Positions 26,408 through 34,648 of a stretch of 64,000 nucleotides of DNA are shown piece after piece. Within the stretch, counting starts at the first letter, position 1. Each line of letters opens with the position of its first letter. The position numbers and the translations under genes are program-made. The notes beneath the pieces are model-generated. The model did no database searches. It was not told the origin of the DNA and was given only the letters and a program-made list of their open reading frames with translations. Source of the stretch: Gammaproteobacteria bacterium (GTDB lineage: Bacteria; Pseudomonadota; Gammaproteobacteria; Steroidobacterales; JABDKV01); contig JAOTXU010000001.1 of assembly GCA_029862165.1 (NCBI GenBank), positions 290,547 to 354,546 on the forward strand, read 5' to 3'.

Positions 26408-28753
26408 TCACTCGTCGCGTCGCGGGCCCGGACGCGTATCACCGGACGACCACACCGTGTATGTCGAACTGCTTTGGGCCGCAGCAGTCGGTTTGTCACC
26501 TTGTGGTTTCGGTGCTTCGGCCTGCTGACGCGGTGTTTCGGCAGCCGGCTCTGACTGGCGGTTTTGCTGGCGCGATGACTCGCTCGACCCGTCACTGGCA
26601 CTTTTCTGTTGCGGCGCCGGCTGCGCCTGCTTCGTCTCCGGCTGTGTATTGGTGCCCGGATTATTCTCGCCACTGGCCTGATTGCGATTCGCGGCTGAGC
26701 GACGACCGCCACGGCGGCGTCGACCGCCACGTGTGCGGCGGCTTTGTTTCTGTACTTGTTCCTGCGCTTCTGCCTGGCCTTGGCCTTGAGACTGATCGGT
26801 GTTGCGTTCCTGGGTCTGACTTACTTTCTGGCTCTGATCGGCGTTGCTTTTCCGTGGACGGCGACGCGGCTTGGCAGTTTTCTTTTTTGGCTGCTGACGT
26901 CCACCGGTATTGTCACGACGCTGTTGTTGTTGCTGTCGCGGCTGCTGAGAACGCGGGCGATTTCGGCTTCGCCCGCCCGACCGGCGCTGGTTTTGCGTAC
27001 TTTGTTGCGGGCTGCGTCGGGCAACTGACCCTTGTGCGGCGGCCACCTCGCCCTTGCCAAACAGGGCACGCCACATGCGCACAAACAAACCTGGTTTCAC
27101 CGGCTCGGCACTTGCCGCACGGGCCGGACGCGGAGTCGGAGCCGGTGCAGGAACGTCGGGTACCACGACTTTCACCGCGGGTTGTTCGGGTTGTGATTCG
27201 CGGCGTACGGTCGGAGTGTCTGCGGTTTCTTCCTCAATTGACGGCATGAGGTAACTGGCTGCGGTGTTCTCCGGCAGACGCGCTTCGTCGTCACGGACGC
27301 GTCGAATCGTGTAATTCGGCGTTTCCAGACTTGGATCCGGGACTATGACAACCCGTATGCCACAGCGGTGCTCAATTGTATTGACCCACTCGCGTTTTTC
27401 GTTGAGCAGATACGTGCTGACATCGACAGGCAGTTGCGCAATGATGCGGGCGGTGCGTTCCTTGCGACCTTCTTCGCCGATCAAACGCAATATTGCTAAC
27501 GAAAGGGATTCGACATCGCGGACAGTGCCCTGACCGTTGCAGCGCGGGCACACCGCTCCGCTGGACTCACCCAGTGAGGGGCGCAGGCGTTGGCGCGACA
27601 TTTCCAGTAACCCAAAACGCGAGATACGACCGATTTGTACACGCGCCCGATCCTGTTTGACAGCATCACGCAACCGATTTTCAACGTCGCGCTGATTCCG
27701 TGTTTGCGACATATCGATAAAATCGATCACGATTAGCCCGCCGATATCCCGCAAACGGAGCTGGCGTGCAATTTCATCGGCCGCCTCAAGATTGGTATTT
27801 GTGGCGGTTTGCTCGATGTCGCCACCCTTTGTCGCGCGGGCGGAGTTAATGTCGATGGAAACAAGTGCTTCGGTCGGGTCGATGACTACACTGCCGCCGG
27901 CGGGCAGGCGCACGGCATGTGCAAATGCCGATTCAATCTGGCTCTCAATCTGGAAACGGGTGAACAGAGGCACCGGGTCTTCGTACAACTTCAGCTTGTG
28001 TACGTTATGCGGCATCACGGTTTGCATGAAATCGCGCGCCTCTGCATAGACTGACTTGTCGTCAATCTGAATCTCGCCCACGTCTGTGTCGAGATGATCT
28101 CGCATAGCACGAATAATCGCGTTGCTTTCCTGGTAAATGAGAAACGGCGCGGGTCGGTCTGCGGCGCTGGATATCGCGTTCCATATGTTCAGCAGGTAGT
28201 CACGATCCCAGCGCAGTTCCTCGACGCTGCGACCGACTCCGGCGGTACGGACAATGACGCCCATGCCATCGGGCAACTCCAGCTCAGAGATGATTTCGCG
28301 TAGTTCGTTTCGCTCATCGCCCGCAATGCGTCGCGAGACGCCGCCGGCTCGTGGATTGTTCGGCATCAAAACCAGAAATCGACCGGCCAGACTGATAAAG
28401 GTCGTCAATGCCGCGCCTTTGTTTCCGCGCTCCTCCTTGTCGACCTGGACAATCAGCTCCTGGCCTTCAGACAAGACGTCACGAATATTGATCCGGCTGC
28501 CCGCTTCGGGCGCTTTGCGGAAATAGCTGCGACCAATTTCTTTCAGTGGCAGAAAACCGTGGCGTTCAGAGCCGAAATCCACAAACGCTGCCTCGAGACT
28601 GGGCTCGATTCGGGTTATACGCCCTTTGTAAATATTGGCTTTCTTTTGGCTGCGCGATGGAACCTCGATGTCGAGGTCATACAGTTTCTGGCCGTCTACC
28701 ATTGCAACACGCAATTCTTCCGCCTGAATTGCGTTGACCAGCATTCTTTTCAT
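26408..28753 (-). CDS. rne: Ribonuclease E
   Basis: RNase E is the main endoribonuclease of mRNA decay and rRNA/tRNA processing and the scaffold of the degradosome. The 781 residues have the catalytic half with an S1 domain (about 37-120), the 5' sensor, the DNase I-like domain with metal ligands ([24 protein letters not shown]) and the zinc-link CPRCNGQG. The C-terminal part from about 510 is disordered and shorter than in E. coli (1061 residues), rich in Arg, Gln and Pro, with RNA-binding-like basic clusters ([15 protein letters not shown]) and a distinctive end, [12 protein letters not shown]. The long upstream spacer fits autoregulation. Confidence 0.96.
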   Translation of the reverse strand: MKRMLVNAIQAEELRVAMVDGQKLYDLDIEVPSRSQKKANIYKGRITRIEPSLEAAFVDFGSERHGFLPLKEIGRSYFRKAPEAGSRINIRDVLSEGQELIVQVDKEERGNKGAALTTFISLAGRFLVLMPNNPRAGGVSRRIAGDERNELREIISELELPDGMGVIVRTAGVGRSVEELRWDRDYLLNIWNAISSAADRPAPFLIYQESNAIIRAMRDHLDTDVGEIQIDDKSVYAEARDFMQTVMPHNVHKLKLYEDPVPLFTRFQIESQIESAFAHAVRLPAGGSVVIDPTEALVSIDINSARATKGGDIEQTATNTNLEAADEIARQLRLRDIGGLIVIDFIDMSQTRNQRDVENRLRDAVKQDRARVQIGRISRFGLLEMSRQRLRPSLGESSGAVCPRCNGQGTVRDVESLSLAILRLIGEEGRKERTARIIAQLPVDVSTYLLNEKREWVNTIEHRCGIRVVIVPDPSLETPNYTIRRVRDDEARLPENTAASYLMPSIEEETADTPTVRRESQPEQPAVKVVVPDVPAPAPTPRPARAASAEPVKPGLFVRMWRALFGKGEVAAAQGSVARRSPQQSTQNQRRSGGRSRNRPRSQQPRQQQQQRRDNTGGRQQPKKKTAKPRRRPRKSNADQSQKVSQTQERNTDQSQGQGQAEAQEQVQKQSRRTRGGRRRRGGRRSAANRNQASGENNPGTNTQPETKQAQPAPQQKSASDGSSESSRQQNRQSEPAAETPRQQAEAPKPQGDKPTAAAQSSSTYTVWSSGDTRPGPRRDE

Positions 28754-29066
28754 GCTGCCCCTTCCTTTTTTAAGGGGCTGGCTGTCCAGGATTGGCCGTC
28801 GACCGGCCTGGAGACGATGTCACTCGACCCTGCACACCGCGTAACGCGGTGGAGAGGATACCCTCTGCTTGTCTACTGTGTCGCCGCCTTCGATCTCGAC
28901 AGGCAGATGACACAGGAAAAAATCCGGAACAGAACAGCCTTCATATCGCCCTGCAAGGGCGGGCTTCAGTTCATACGACCCGCGGCTCTTAGCCGCCAGG
29001 GGTCGCGGCGTTGTTTCATATCAGTGGTGGCGGGCGCGCTCCGTGGCGCAAACATCACATCACCAG
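28754..29066 (-). promoter_or_regulatory. Long structured 5' leader of rne
   Basis: About 313 bases lie between the predicted start of transcription and the rne ATG. Several hairpins are directly visible: a 6-bp stem with triloop at 28982-28996, a 6-bp stem at 28947-28961, a 7-bp stem CACCGCG/CGCGGTG at 28835-28851, and a 7-bp stem at 28757-28778 that ends three bases before the start codon and holds the AAGGAAGG ribosome binding site in its loop and 3' arm. E. coli rne also has a long leader (about 360 bases) whose hairpins allow RNase E to limit its own synthesis. Equivalence here is inferred. Confidence 0.6.
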
Positions 29067-29072
29067 TGCGCT

Positions 29073-29102
29073 ACTATAACAAAGCCTCTTTGTGGGCTGC
29101 AA
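29073..29102 (-). promoter_or_regulatory. Candidate sigma-70 promoter of rne
   Basis: On the minus strand, TTGCAG (29097-29102) and TATAGT (29073-29078) are separated by 18 bases, giving a transcript start near 29066. It lies just upstream of the divergent rluC start codon at 29110. Assigned by sequence only. Confidence 0.4.
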
Positions 29103-29109
29103 TGCATAA

Positions 29110-30069
29110 ATGCTTGAATCGATGAGTGAATCTCCGCCAGGTGTGGCCCCGGTCCGTGTCCGGGTAGTGGATGTGCCCGAAGACGACGCGGGGCAGCGGA
29201 TCGACAATTTTCTGCTCAAACGGCTCCGCGGGGTTCCCCGCAGTCGTATTTACCGGATTATCCGTCGCGGCGAGGTGCGGGTTAATGGCGGCAGAATCCA
29301 GGCCAGCCACCGCCTGGCGGCCGGTGACAAAGTCCGTATTCCGCCGGTTCGGATCAGCCCAACGTCGGAAGTTCACGTGCCTGCAGCGCTGGCCAGGCAA
29401 CTTCAGGACGCAGTGATTCACGAGGACGATCGGTTGATTGTCATTGATAAGCCGGCCGGTTTGGCCGTCCATGCGGGTAGCGGTTTGAGTTTTGGCGTTA
29501 TCGAAGTAATGCGTAAACTAAAACCTGCATGCTCGTCGCTGGAACTCGTTCATCGGCTGGATCGCGATACCAGTGGATGCCTGATGATTTCGAAAGTCCG
29601 CGATGAATTGCGCGGCCTGCATAATCTTTTGCGCGAAGGGCATATTGAAAAACGCTATCTGGCATTATTGGCCGGTCGATTAAAGGAAGATCGTGTTGTC
29701 TGTGAGGCGCCCCTGCGCGCAGTTCGTCGGGCTGGCCTGCGTCATGTAGAAGTTGATCCCGATGGCCGGCATACGCGGACCGAATTTATTCGTTTGCAGC
29801 AGTATCGCTCCGCGACGCTGGTCGAAGTGTTGCTGGCCACAGGCAGAACGCACCAGATTCGGGTGCATGCAGCGCACCTCGGTGTTCCGGTGGCCGGCGA
29901 CGATCGTTATGGTGCCCGGGCGGCAAACAAACGGTACGCGGCCAAGGGCTTGCGGCGGTTATTCCTGCATGCACATGCGTTACGCTTCGTGCGCCCATCC
30001 AATGGTGACGACTTCCACGTCAGCGCGCCGCTGGACGATTCGCTGCGAGACTTTCTCGATCGTTTGTAA
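29110..30069 (+). CDS. rluC: 23S rRNA pseudouridine synthase RluC
   Basis: RluC isomerises uridines 955, 2504 and 2580 of 23S rRNA in E. coli. The 319 residues have an N-terminal S4 RNA-binding domain (GQRIDNFLLKRLRGVPRSRI) and the RluA-type catalytic domain with the Asp motif HRLDRDTSGCLMISK, then TGRTHQIRVHAAHLGVPVAGD and LHAHAL. Start is ATG at 29110. It is divergent from rne, as in other gammaproteobacteria, and ends three bases before the convergent yceF stop. Confidence 0.95.
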   Translation: MLESMSESPPGVAPVRVRVVDVPEDDAGQRIDNFLLKRLRGVPRSRIYRIIRRGEVRVNGGRIQASHRLAAGDKVRIPPVRISPTSEVHVPAALARQLQDAVIHEDDRLIVIDKPAGLAVHAGSGLSFGVIEVMRKLKPACSSLELVHRLDRDTSGCLMISKVRDELRGLHNLLREGHIEKRYLALLAGRLKEDRVVCEAPLRAVRRAGLRHVEVDPDGRHTRTEFIRLQQYRSATLVEVLLATGRTHQIRVHAAHLGVPVAGDDRYGARAANKRYAAKGLRRLFLHAHALRFVRPSNGDDFHVSAPLDDSLRDFLDRL

Positions 30070-30072
30070 GTA

Positions 30073-30669
30073 TCAGGGGATTACAAAACCCGCTCGGCGT
30101 AAAGCGGAAGCCAGCCAGATCAGGGGCAAACCCTGCAGTGCCGTGGGGTCATCGGTGTTGATACGCCAGAACAGACTGATGCCCAGACCTTCTGCCTTGA
30201 AGGCACCTGCGCAGTCATATGGCTTTTCTAATTCCAGATAGCGCTGGATCTCGTCGTCACGCAACGAACGGAAATGCACCCGAGTGTGATCCAGGTGGTG
30301 TTCACTGCTGCCGCGTAGCGGGTCCAGCAAATAGACGGCCGTGTAGAACGAAACGCCCTGATCGGATGATTCCAGTAATTGTCTATGCGCCGCTTCATGA
30401 TCGCCGGGCTTACCCAGTACAGTATCGCCGCGTGTTGCCACCTGATCGGCGCCAATCACTACAGATTTGCTGTGTTGGGCCGCGATAGTCTGAGCTTTTT
30501 CGCGCGCGAGACGCATGGCGAGGTGGTCAGGCGCCTCGCCGGCTTGGCGTGTTTCAATGGTGCCCGGGGCGACACTGCTGAAATCGACAGACAGACGGGC
30601 CAGCAACTCCCGCCGATACTTGGACGCTGAGGCGAGAATGAGCGGTGCTTGGTTCGGTGCTACAGGCAT
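30073..30669 (-). CDS. yceF: Maf/YceF-type nucleotide pyrophosphatase
   Basis: The protein is a house-cleaning pyrophosphatase; YceF-type members hydrolyse m7GTP. The 198-residue form starts at ATG 30669 (MPVAPNQAPLILASASKYRRELL); the frame is open to 30732, but the extra residues do not resemble the family. Motifs are SASKYRRELLARL, EAPDHLAMRLAREKAQ, VIGADQVAT and the conserved DTDDPTALQGLPL-like INTDDPTALQGLPL near the end. It is divergent from yceD, with which it is commonly associated. Confidence 0.9.
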   Translation of the reverse strand: MPVAPNQAPLILASASKYRRELLARLSVDFSSVAPGTIETRQAGEAPDHLAMRLAREKAQTIAAQHSKSVVIGADQVATRGDTVLGKPGDHEAAHRQLLESSDQGVSFYTAVYLLDPLRGSSEHHLDHTRVHFRSLRDDEIQRYLELEKPYDCAGAFKAEGLGISLFWRINTDDPTALQGLPLIWLASALRRAGFVIP

Positions 30670-30748
30670 TTTTTCCTTGTCAATCAATTGGTTGAAGGTT
30701 GTTTTTAACTTTGACACTGCGTAACATCCCAACTATTATAGCGCGCTT

Positions 30749-31273
30749 ATGTCTGCGATCTGGCTACAAAAAACGAGCATCGACCGATTGGGCGGTGCCG
30801 GCGTTGCGATTGACACCGAGGTATCGATCAGCGAGCTTCCCAGGGTTGCTGCGGCCGTCCTGCATGACACCAGGCCCATCAGGTTGCGGATCCGCGCGCA
30901 AGAAAGCGACCGAGGCATCGTCCTGATTGATGGTGATCTCCAGGCAATGTTGGTGCTGACTTGTCAGCGCTGTCTGGATGAGATGTCTGTCGGAATCGAT
31001 AGCAGTCTGCGTCTGGCTCTGTTGAGCCAGCCGATTGAGGAAGATTTGATTCCCGCAGGCTACGAGCCTCTAGTCATTCCTGCTGGCAAAGTCCGGTTAG
31101 CGGACCTGGTTGAGGATGAAATCTTGCTCGAGCTGCCGATTGCGCCACGGCATGCGGATCAGGACTGCGGTCCTTTGAAAGAAAACGTGAAGGCGCTGAA
31201 AGGATCGGCGTCGAAGACAGAAACAACAACCCCGTTTGCCGGTCTCGCTGACATGATGCGGGACGCGAATTGA
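30749..31273 (+). CDS. yceD: DUF177 protein YceD (23S rRNA accumulation protein)
   Basis: The 174-residue soluble protein belongs to the DUF177 family, which precedes rpmF in most bacteria and has been linked to 23S rRNA accumulation. The family cysteines appear as LTCQRCLDEM; the acidic segment QPIEEDLIPAGYEPLVIP and the VEDEILLELPIAPRH motif are characteristic. It lies 22 bases before rpmF. Confidence 0.92.
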   Translation: MSAIWLQKTSIDRLGGAGVAIDTEVSISELPRVAAAVLHDTRPIRLRIRAQESDRGIVLIDGDLQAMLVLTCQRCLDEMSVGIDSSLRLALLSQPIEEDLIPAGYEPLVIPAGKVRLADLVEDEILLELPIAPRHADQDCGPLKENVKALKGSASKTETTTPFAGLADMMRDAN

Positions 31274-31295
31274 TTAATTTTTTCGGAGTATAACA

Positions 31296-31484
31296 ATGGC
31301 AGTTCAAAAGAGCAGAAAGACGCCGTCGAGACGAGGCATGCGTCGCTCACACGATGCGGTGAGCAAGCCCGCGATTTCGATCGATCCGACGACTGGCGAG
31401 ACACATCGTCGTCATCACGTTACCCCTGATGGTTACTACCGCGGGCGAAAAGTGATCGACACGGTTGAGGAGACCGAAGACTAG
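31296..31484 (+). CDS. rpmF: 50S ribosomal protein L32
   Basis: The 62 residues begin [20 protein letters not shown] and continue with [18 protein letters not shown], the standard L32 pattern without zinc-binding cysteines. TTCGGAGT upstream gives a good ribosome binding site. It is part of the yceD-rpmF-plsX-fabH transcript that links ribosome and membrane lipid synthesis. Confidence 0.97.
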   Translation: MAVQKSRKTPSRRGMRRSHDAVSKPAISIDPTTGETHRRHHVTPDGYYRGRKVIDTVEETED

Positions 31485-31491
31485 GATTCTC

Positions 31492-32532
31492 ATGACGGTT
31501 CGCAGCCCGCGTCCCGTAGTCATAGCCGTGGACGCAATGAGTGGCGACCGCGGCCCTGATGTTGTCATTAAAGCTGCGTGCGGCACGCTAGAATGCAACC
31601 CGACTGCACAGATAATACTGGCTGGTCGCGAGGACGTGCTGGCCGAGTGCTTGCGCGCGGAAGAATCTGAGGCAAGCGATCGGATAACAATCGAGCACGC
31701 ATCCGAGGTAGTTACCATGGATGACCAGCCGCGAGATGCACTGCGCAAGAAAAAAGATTCGTCAATGCGTCGTGCCCTGGAGCTAGTCAGAGACAAGCGG
31801 GCCGACGCGTGTGTCAGTGCCGGAAATACAGGCGCACTGGTTGCAAAATCACGATTCATCCTGAAAAGGATGCCTGGCGTGGACAGACCGGCAATTGTGT
31901 CGACCATACCGTCCCGGGGTGGCCACACCTGTATGTTGGATCTGGGCGCGAACACGGACTGTACGCCAGCGCAGTTGGTGCAATTTGCAGTGATGGGTTC
32001 GGTAATTGCCGAGGATATCTTTGAACTGCCCGAACCACGGGTCGGGTTGTTGAATATCGGCGAGGAGACCATAAAAGGAACTGATGCGATCCGCGAAGCC
32101 GGCGAGTTACTCGGCGACACCAGCCTCAACTACATCGGTTATGTTGAAGGGCATGATATTTTTTCTGGCCGGGTCGACGTGGTGGTTAGTGATGGATTCA
32201 CCGGAAATATTGCATTAAAGACCATTGAAGGTGCCTACGGCGAGATACTCAATGTGTTGCGCGAGGAATTCACACGCGGTCCCGCACGTCGGGCAATGGC
32301 GTTGGCCAGTAAACCAATTATCAATTCGCTGCGCGCCAGGCTCGATCCGCGCCGGTACAATGGTGCCAGTCTGGTTGGTCTGCGTGGTATTGTGATCAAG
32401 AGCCACGGCAACGCCGATGAACTAGCGCTGAAAAATGCACTCGATCTGGCGGTGCTGGAATCCGAAAAAGGTGTACCCAGCCAAATCGGCGAGCGACTGG
32501 CCACATTGCGAGCCGAGCTAGAGGCCTCATAA
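31492..32532 (+). CDS. plsX: Phosphate acyltransferase PlsX
   Basis: PlsX makes acyl-phosphate from acyl-ACP for phospholipid synthesis. The 346 residues show the family start VVIAVDAMSGDRGPDVVIKA, the central CVSAGNTGALVAKSRFIL and LLNIGEE motifs, and VVVSDGFTGNIALKTIEG. ATG 31492 is favoured over the in-frame ATG at 31465, which lies inside rpmF. It abuts fabH directly. Confidence 0.96.
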   Translation: MTVRSPRPVVIAVDAMSGDRGPDVVIKAACGTLECNPTAQIILAGREDVLAECLRAEESEASDRITIEHASEVVTMDDQPRDALRKKKDSSMRRALELVRDKRADACVSAGNTGALVAKSRFILKRMPGVDRPAIVSTIPSRGGHTCMLDLGANTDCTPAQLVQFAVMGSVIAEDIFELPEPRVGLLNIGEETIKGTDAIREAGELLGDTSLNYIGYVEGHDIFSGRVDVVVSDGFTGNIALKTIEGAYGEILNVLREEFTRGPARRAMALASKPIINSLRARLDPRRYNGASLVGLRGIVIKSHGNADELALKNALDLAVLESEKGVPSQIGERLATLRAELEAS

Positions 32533-33498
32533 ATGTATTCAAAGATTGCCGGGACCGGGCGCTGCTTGCCGAAGAAGGTGCTTAGCAACGCCGATCTGGA
32601 AAAAATTGTCGATACTACTGATGAGTGGATTAAATCACGCACCGGTATCGAACGCCGGCATGTCGTGTCAGATGGGGAAACGACCGGCACACTGAGCGAG
32701 CATGCAGCACGTCAGGCCATGGAGGCTGCGGCAGTCGGGCCTGCGGATATTGATTTAATTGTGATCGGCACAACAACGCCGGACCAGGTTTTCCCAAACA
32801 TGGGCTGCCTGCTGCAGGCCCGATTGGATATACACGGCTGCCCGGCATTTAGCATCGAAGCGGCATGCACCGGGTTTATCTATGCGTTGAGTATTGCCGA
32901 TCAGTTCGTGCGTGACGGCAAGGCTAAATGTGCGCTGGTTGTCGGCGCGGAAACCCTGACCAATATTATTGACTGGTCGGACAGGGCGACGTGTGTCCTG
33001 TTTGGCGATGGCGCTGGTGCTGTGGTGCTACAGGCATCCGATGAGCCGGGCATTATGTCAACTCATTTGCACGCCGATGGCAGATACAAGGATCTGCTTT
33101 ATTTTCCTTCTGGAGTCGGTCAGGGGCTGGACAGTATCCGCGAGGGCCAAAATGCCGTAAGGATGAAGGGTAACGAGGTGTTCAAGGTTGCCGTCAACAC
33201 GCTGGGCGCCATTGTTGAAGAAACTCTCTCGGCCAACAAGATGACGCGTGCCGACCTGGACTGGTTAATCCCGCATCAGGCTAATATCCGGATAATCAAA
33301 GCCACCGCACGCAAGCTGGGCATGTCGATGGACCAGGTCATACTCACGGTCAAAGACCACGGTAATACCTCAACGGCATCCGTGCCGATGGCACTGGACG
33401 TGGCCGTGCGTGACGGCCAGATTAAACGAGGTGATGTTTTGTTGCTCGAAGCCTTTGGTGGCGGCTTTACCTGGGGCTCGGCTTTGGTTCGGTACTGA
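32533..33498 (+). CDS. fabH: Beta-ketoacyl-ACP synthase III
   Basis: FabH starts fatty acid synthesis by condensing acetyl-CoA with malonyl-ACP. The 321 residues have the Cys-His-Asn triad in EAACTGFIYAL, HQANIRI and GNTSTASVP, and the start YSKIAGTGRCLPKKVLSN is typical. It begins at the base after the plsX stop. The usual followers fabD, fabG, acpP and fabF are absent; the next ORF is on the other strand and begins at the very next base. Confidence 0.96.
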   Translation: MYSKIAGTGRCLPKKVLSNADLEKIVDTTDEWIKSRTGIERRHVVSDGETTGTLSEHAARQAMEAAAVGPADIDLIVIGTTTPDQVFPNMGCLLQARLDIHGCPAFSIEAACTGFIYALSIADQFVRDGKAKCALVVGAETLTNIIDWSDRATCVLFGDGAGAVVLQASDEPGIMSTHLHADGRYKDLLYFPSGVGQGLDSIREGQNAVRMKGNEVFKVAVNTLGAIVEETLSANKMTRADLDWLIPHQANIRIIKATARKLGMSMDQVILTVKDHGNTSTASVPMALDVAVRDGQIKRGDVLLLEAFGGGFTWGSALVRY

Positions 33499-33678
33499 TC
33501 AGCCCTTAATTAGATTTTGCCAGACGGCGTCCGTACGCCAGCTACCGGTCGGATTCTGATCCTGTTCATCCGGCTGGGTTTCCGCATCCTTGATGTGCTT
33601 CTGCCACACCTTGTAAGGGTGCCAGTCACGCACACTATCGTTAGCGGTCTGGTCAATCTTTCTGTGCTTGTCAGTCAT
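33499..33678 (-). CDS. Unannotated 59-residue hydrophilic protein, convergent with fabH
   Basis: Translation from ATG at 33678 gives 59 residues starting MTDKHRKIDQTANDSVRDWH and ending in TDAVWQNLIKG, followed by TGA exactly abutting the fabH stop. The ribosome binding site GGGGGA lies about eight bases upstream. The product is soluble, charged and rich in Asp, Gln, Lys and Trp (four Trp), with no signal or membrane segment. The opposite-strand ORF at 33517-33747 lacks such a start context and is probably its shadow. I do not recognise the family. Being under 60 residues, it would be missed by common length filters. Confidence 0.6.
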   Translation of the reverse strand: MTDKHRKIDQTANDSVRDWHPYKVWQKHIKDAETQPDEQDQNPTGSWRTDAVWQNLIKG

Positions 33679-33858
33679 ATGTCTGTCCCCCGTTTGATCC
33701 TTTACGAGCTCGATCAGTCTAGAGCCGTCAGTTCCCTGATACTGTGACGCCGGTCACATTATACACACTTTTGCTGCGTTGCAACAACGCAAACAATCGT
33801 GGTAAGCGCCGTAATAGCGTGACACAGTTCTCTTTTTACAAGTCGCGGCCAACAACCT

Positions 33859-34509
33859 GTGTCCAGCCTGGTAGATCTAAGTCATCGCATCGTTAGCGGG
33901 CAGGAAACTTATCCTGGATTGCCCACGCCGACCGTCGATACATTTCTTAGTCATCAGGACTCCCAGCAACACTACACCGATGGAACCGAATTTCATATCG
34001 GCAGAATTCGCATGGTGATGAATACAGGAACCTATGTTGACGCACCGTTTCACCGGTATCGAACTGGCCCGGATATTTCAAAACTCGATTTGCAGAGTCT
34101 CGCCAATCTCGAAGCCGTGTGCATTCACACGGATGACAGGTGCCTGAACAGAGATGCGTTGCAAAGCATCGATGTTTCCGGTAAGGCGGTGCTGGTGGCG
34201 ACGGGTTGGTCGCGGCTGTGGGGTACTCCGGCATACTTTTCCGGCCACCCATTTCTAAGCGCCGCCGCAGCCGAATATCTCGTTGACCAACGTGTTGCCC
34301 ACGTCGGTATTGACTCGCTCAACATCGATAGCATCGACGACGGGGAGCGACCGGTGCATAGTATTTTGCTGCAAGCCGGCATACCTATCACCGAACATCT
34401 CACTCATCTCGATCAGCTACCGGAATCTGGTTTTCGCTACTTCGCGGTACCGGTTAGAGTTGTGGGCGCGGGATCATTCCCAGTGCGGGCCTTTGCCTTG
34501 ATTCCCTGA
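33859..34509 (+). CDS. Cyclase/kynurenine formamidase-like metal hydrolase
   Basis: The 216-residue protein belongs to the cyclase family (Pfam Cyclase) of Zn- or Mn-dependent hydrolases, which includes bacterial kynurenine formamidases. It begins with VDLSHRIVSGQETYPGLPTP and has the metal-site motif in a variant form, MNTGTYVDAPFHR, where HGTHxDxPxH is classical, plus GIDSLNIDS and the C-terminal AVPVRVVGAGSFPVRAFA. Start is GTG at 33859. No kynurenine pathway genes are near, so the substrate is unknown. The 180-bp spacer upstream shows no recognised signal. Confidence 0.82.
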   Translation: MSSLVDLSHRIVSGQETYPGLPTPTVDTFLSHQDSQQHYTDGTEFHIGRIRMVMNTGTYVDAPFHRYRTGPDISKLDLQSLANLEAVCIHTDDRCLNRDALQSIDVSGKAVLVATGWSRLWGTPAYFSGHPFLSAAAAEYLVDQRVAHVGIDSLNIDSIDDGERPVHSILLQAGIPITEHLTHLDQLPESGFRYFAVPVRVVGAGSFPVRAFALIP

Positions 34510-34648
34510 CTATGCGCGGGAACATTGTCCCAATGTTACAAAATAAAGGCCGCTTCGTTGCAATTACCGACACCAATATCAAGAATGCACTCCGCTCGCA
34601 GAGACGCGGCGGACCGCCCTAGATCGTCAGGTATATGCGCTGAGCAAG

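Noticed and set aside
26461..27249. 262-residue plus-strand ORF
   Set aside because: It lies wholly antisense to the low-complexity C-terminal region of rne; composition is a mirror of the Arg/Gln-rich codons.
33517..33747. 76-residue plus-strand ORF after fabH
   Set aside because: It overlaps the better-supported minus-strand 59-codon ORF, has no clear ribosome binding site and reads like a hydrophobic mirror frame.
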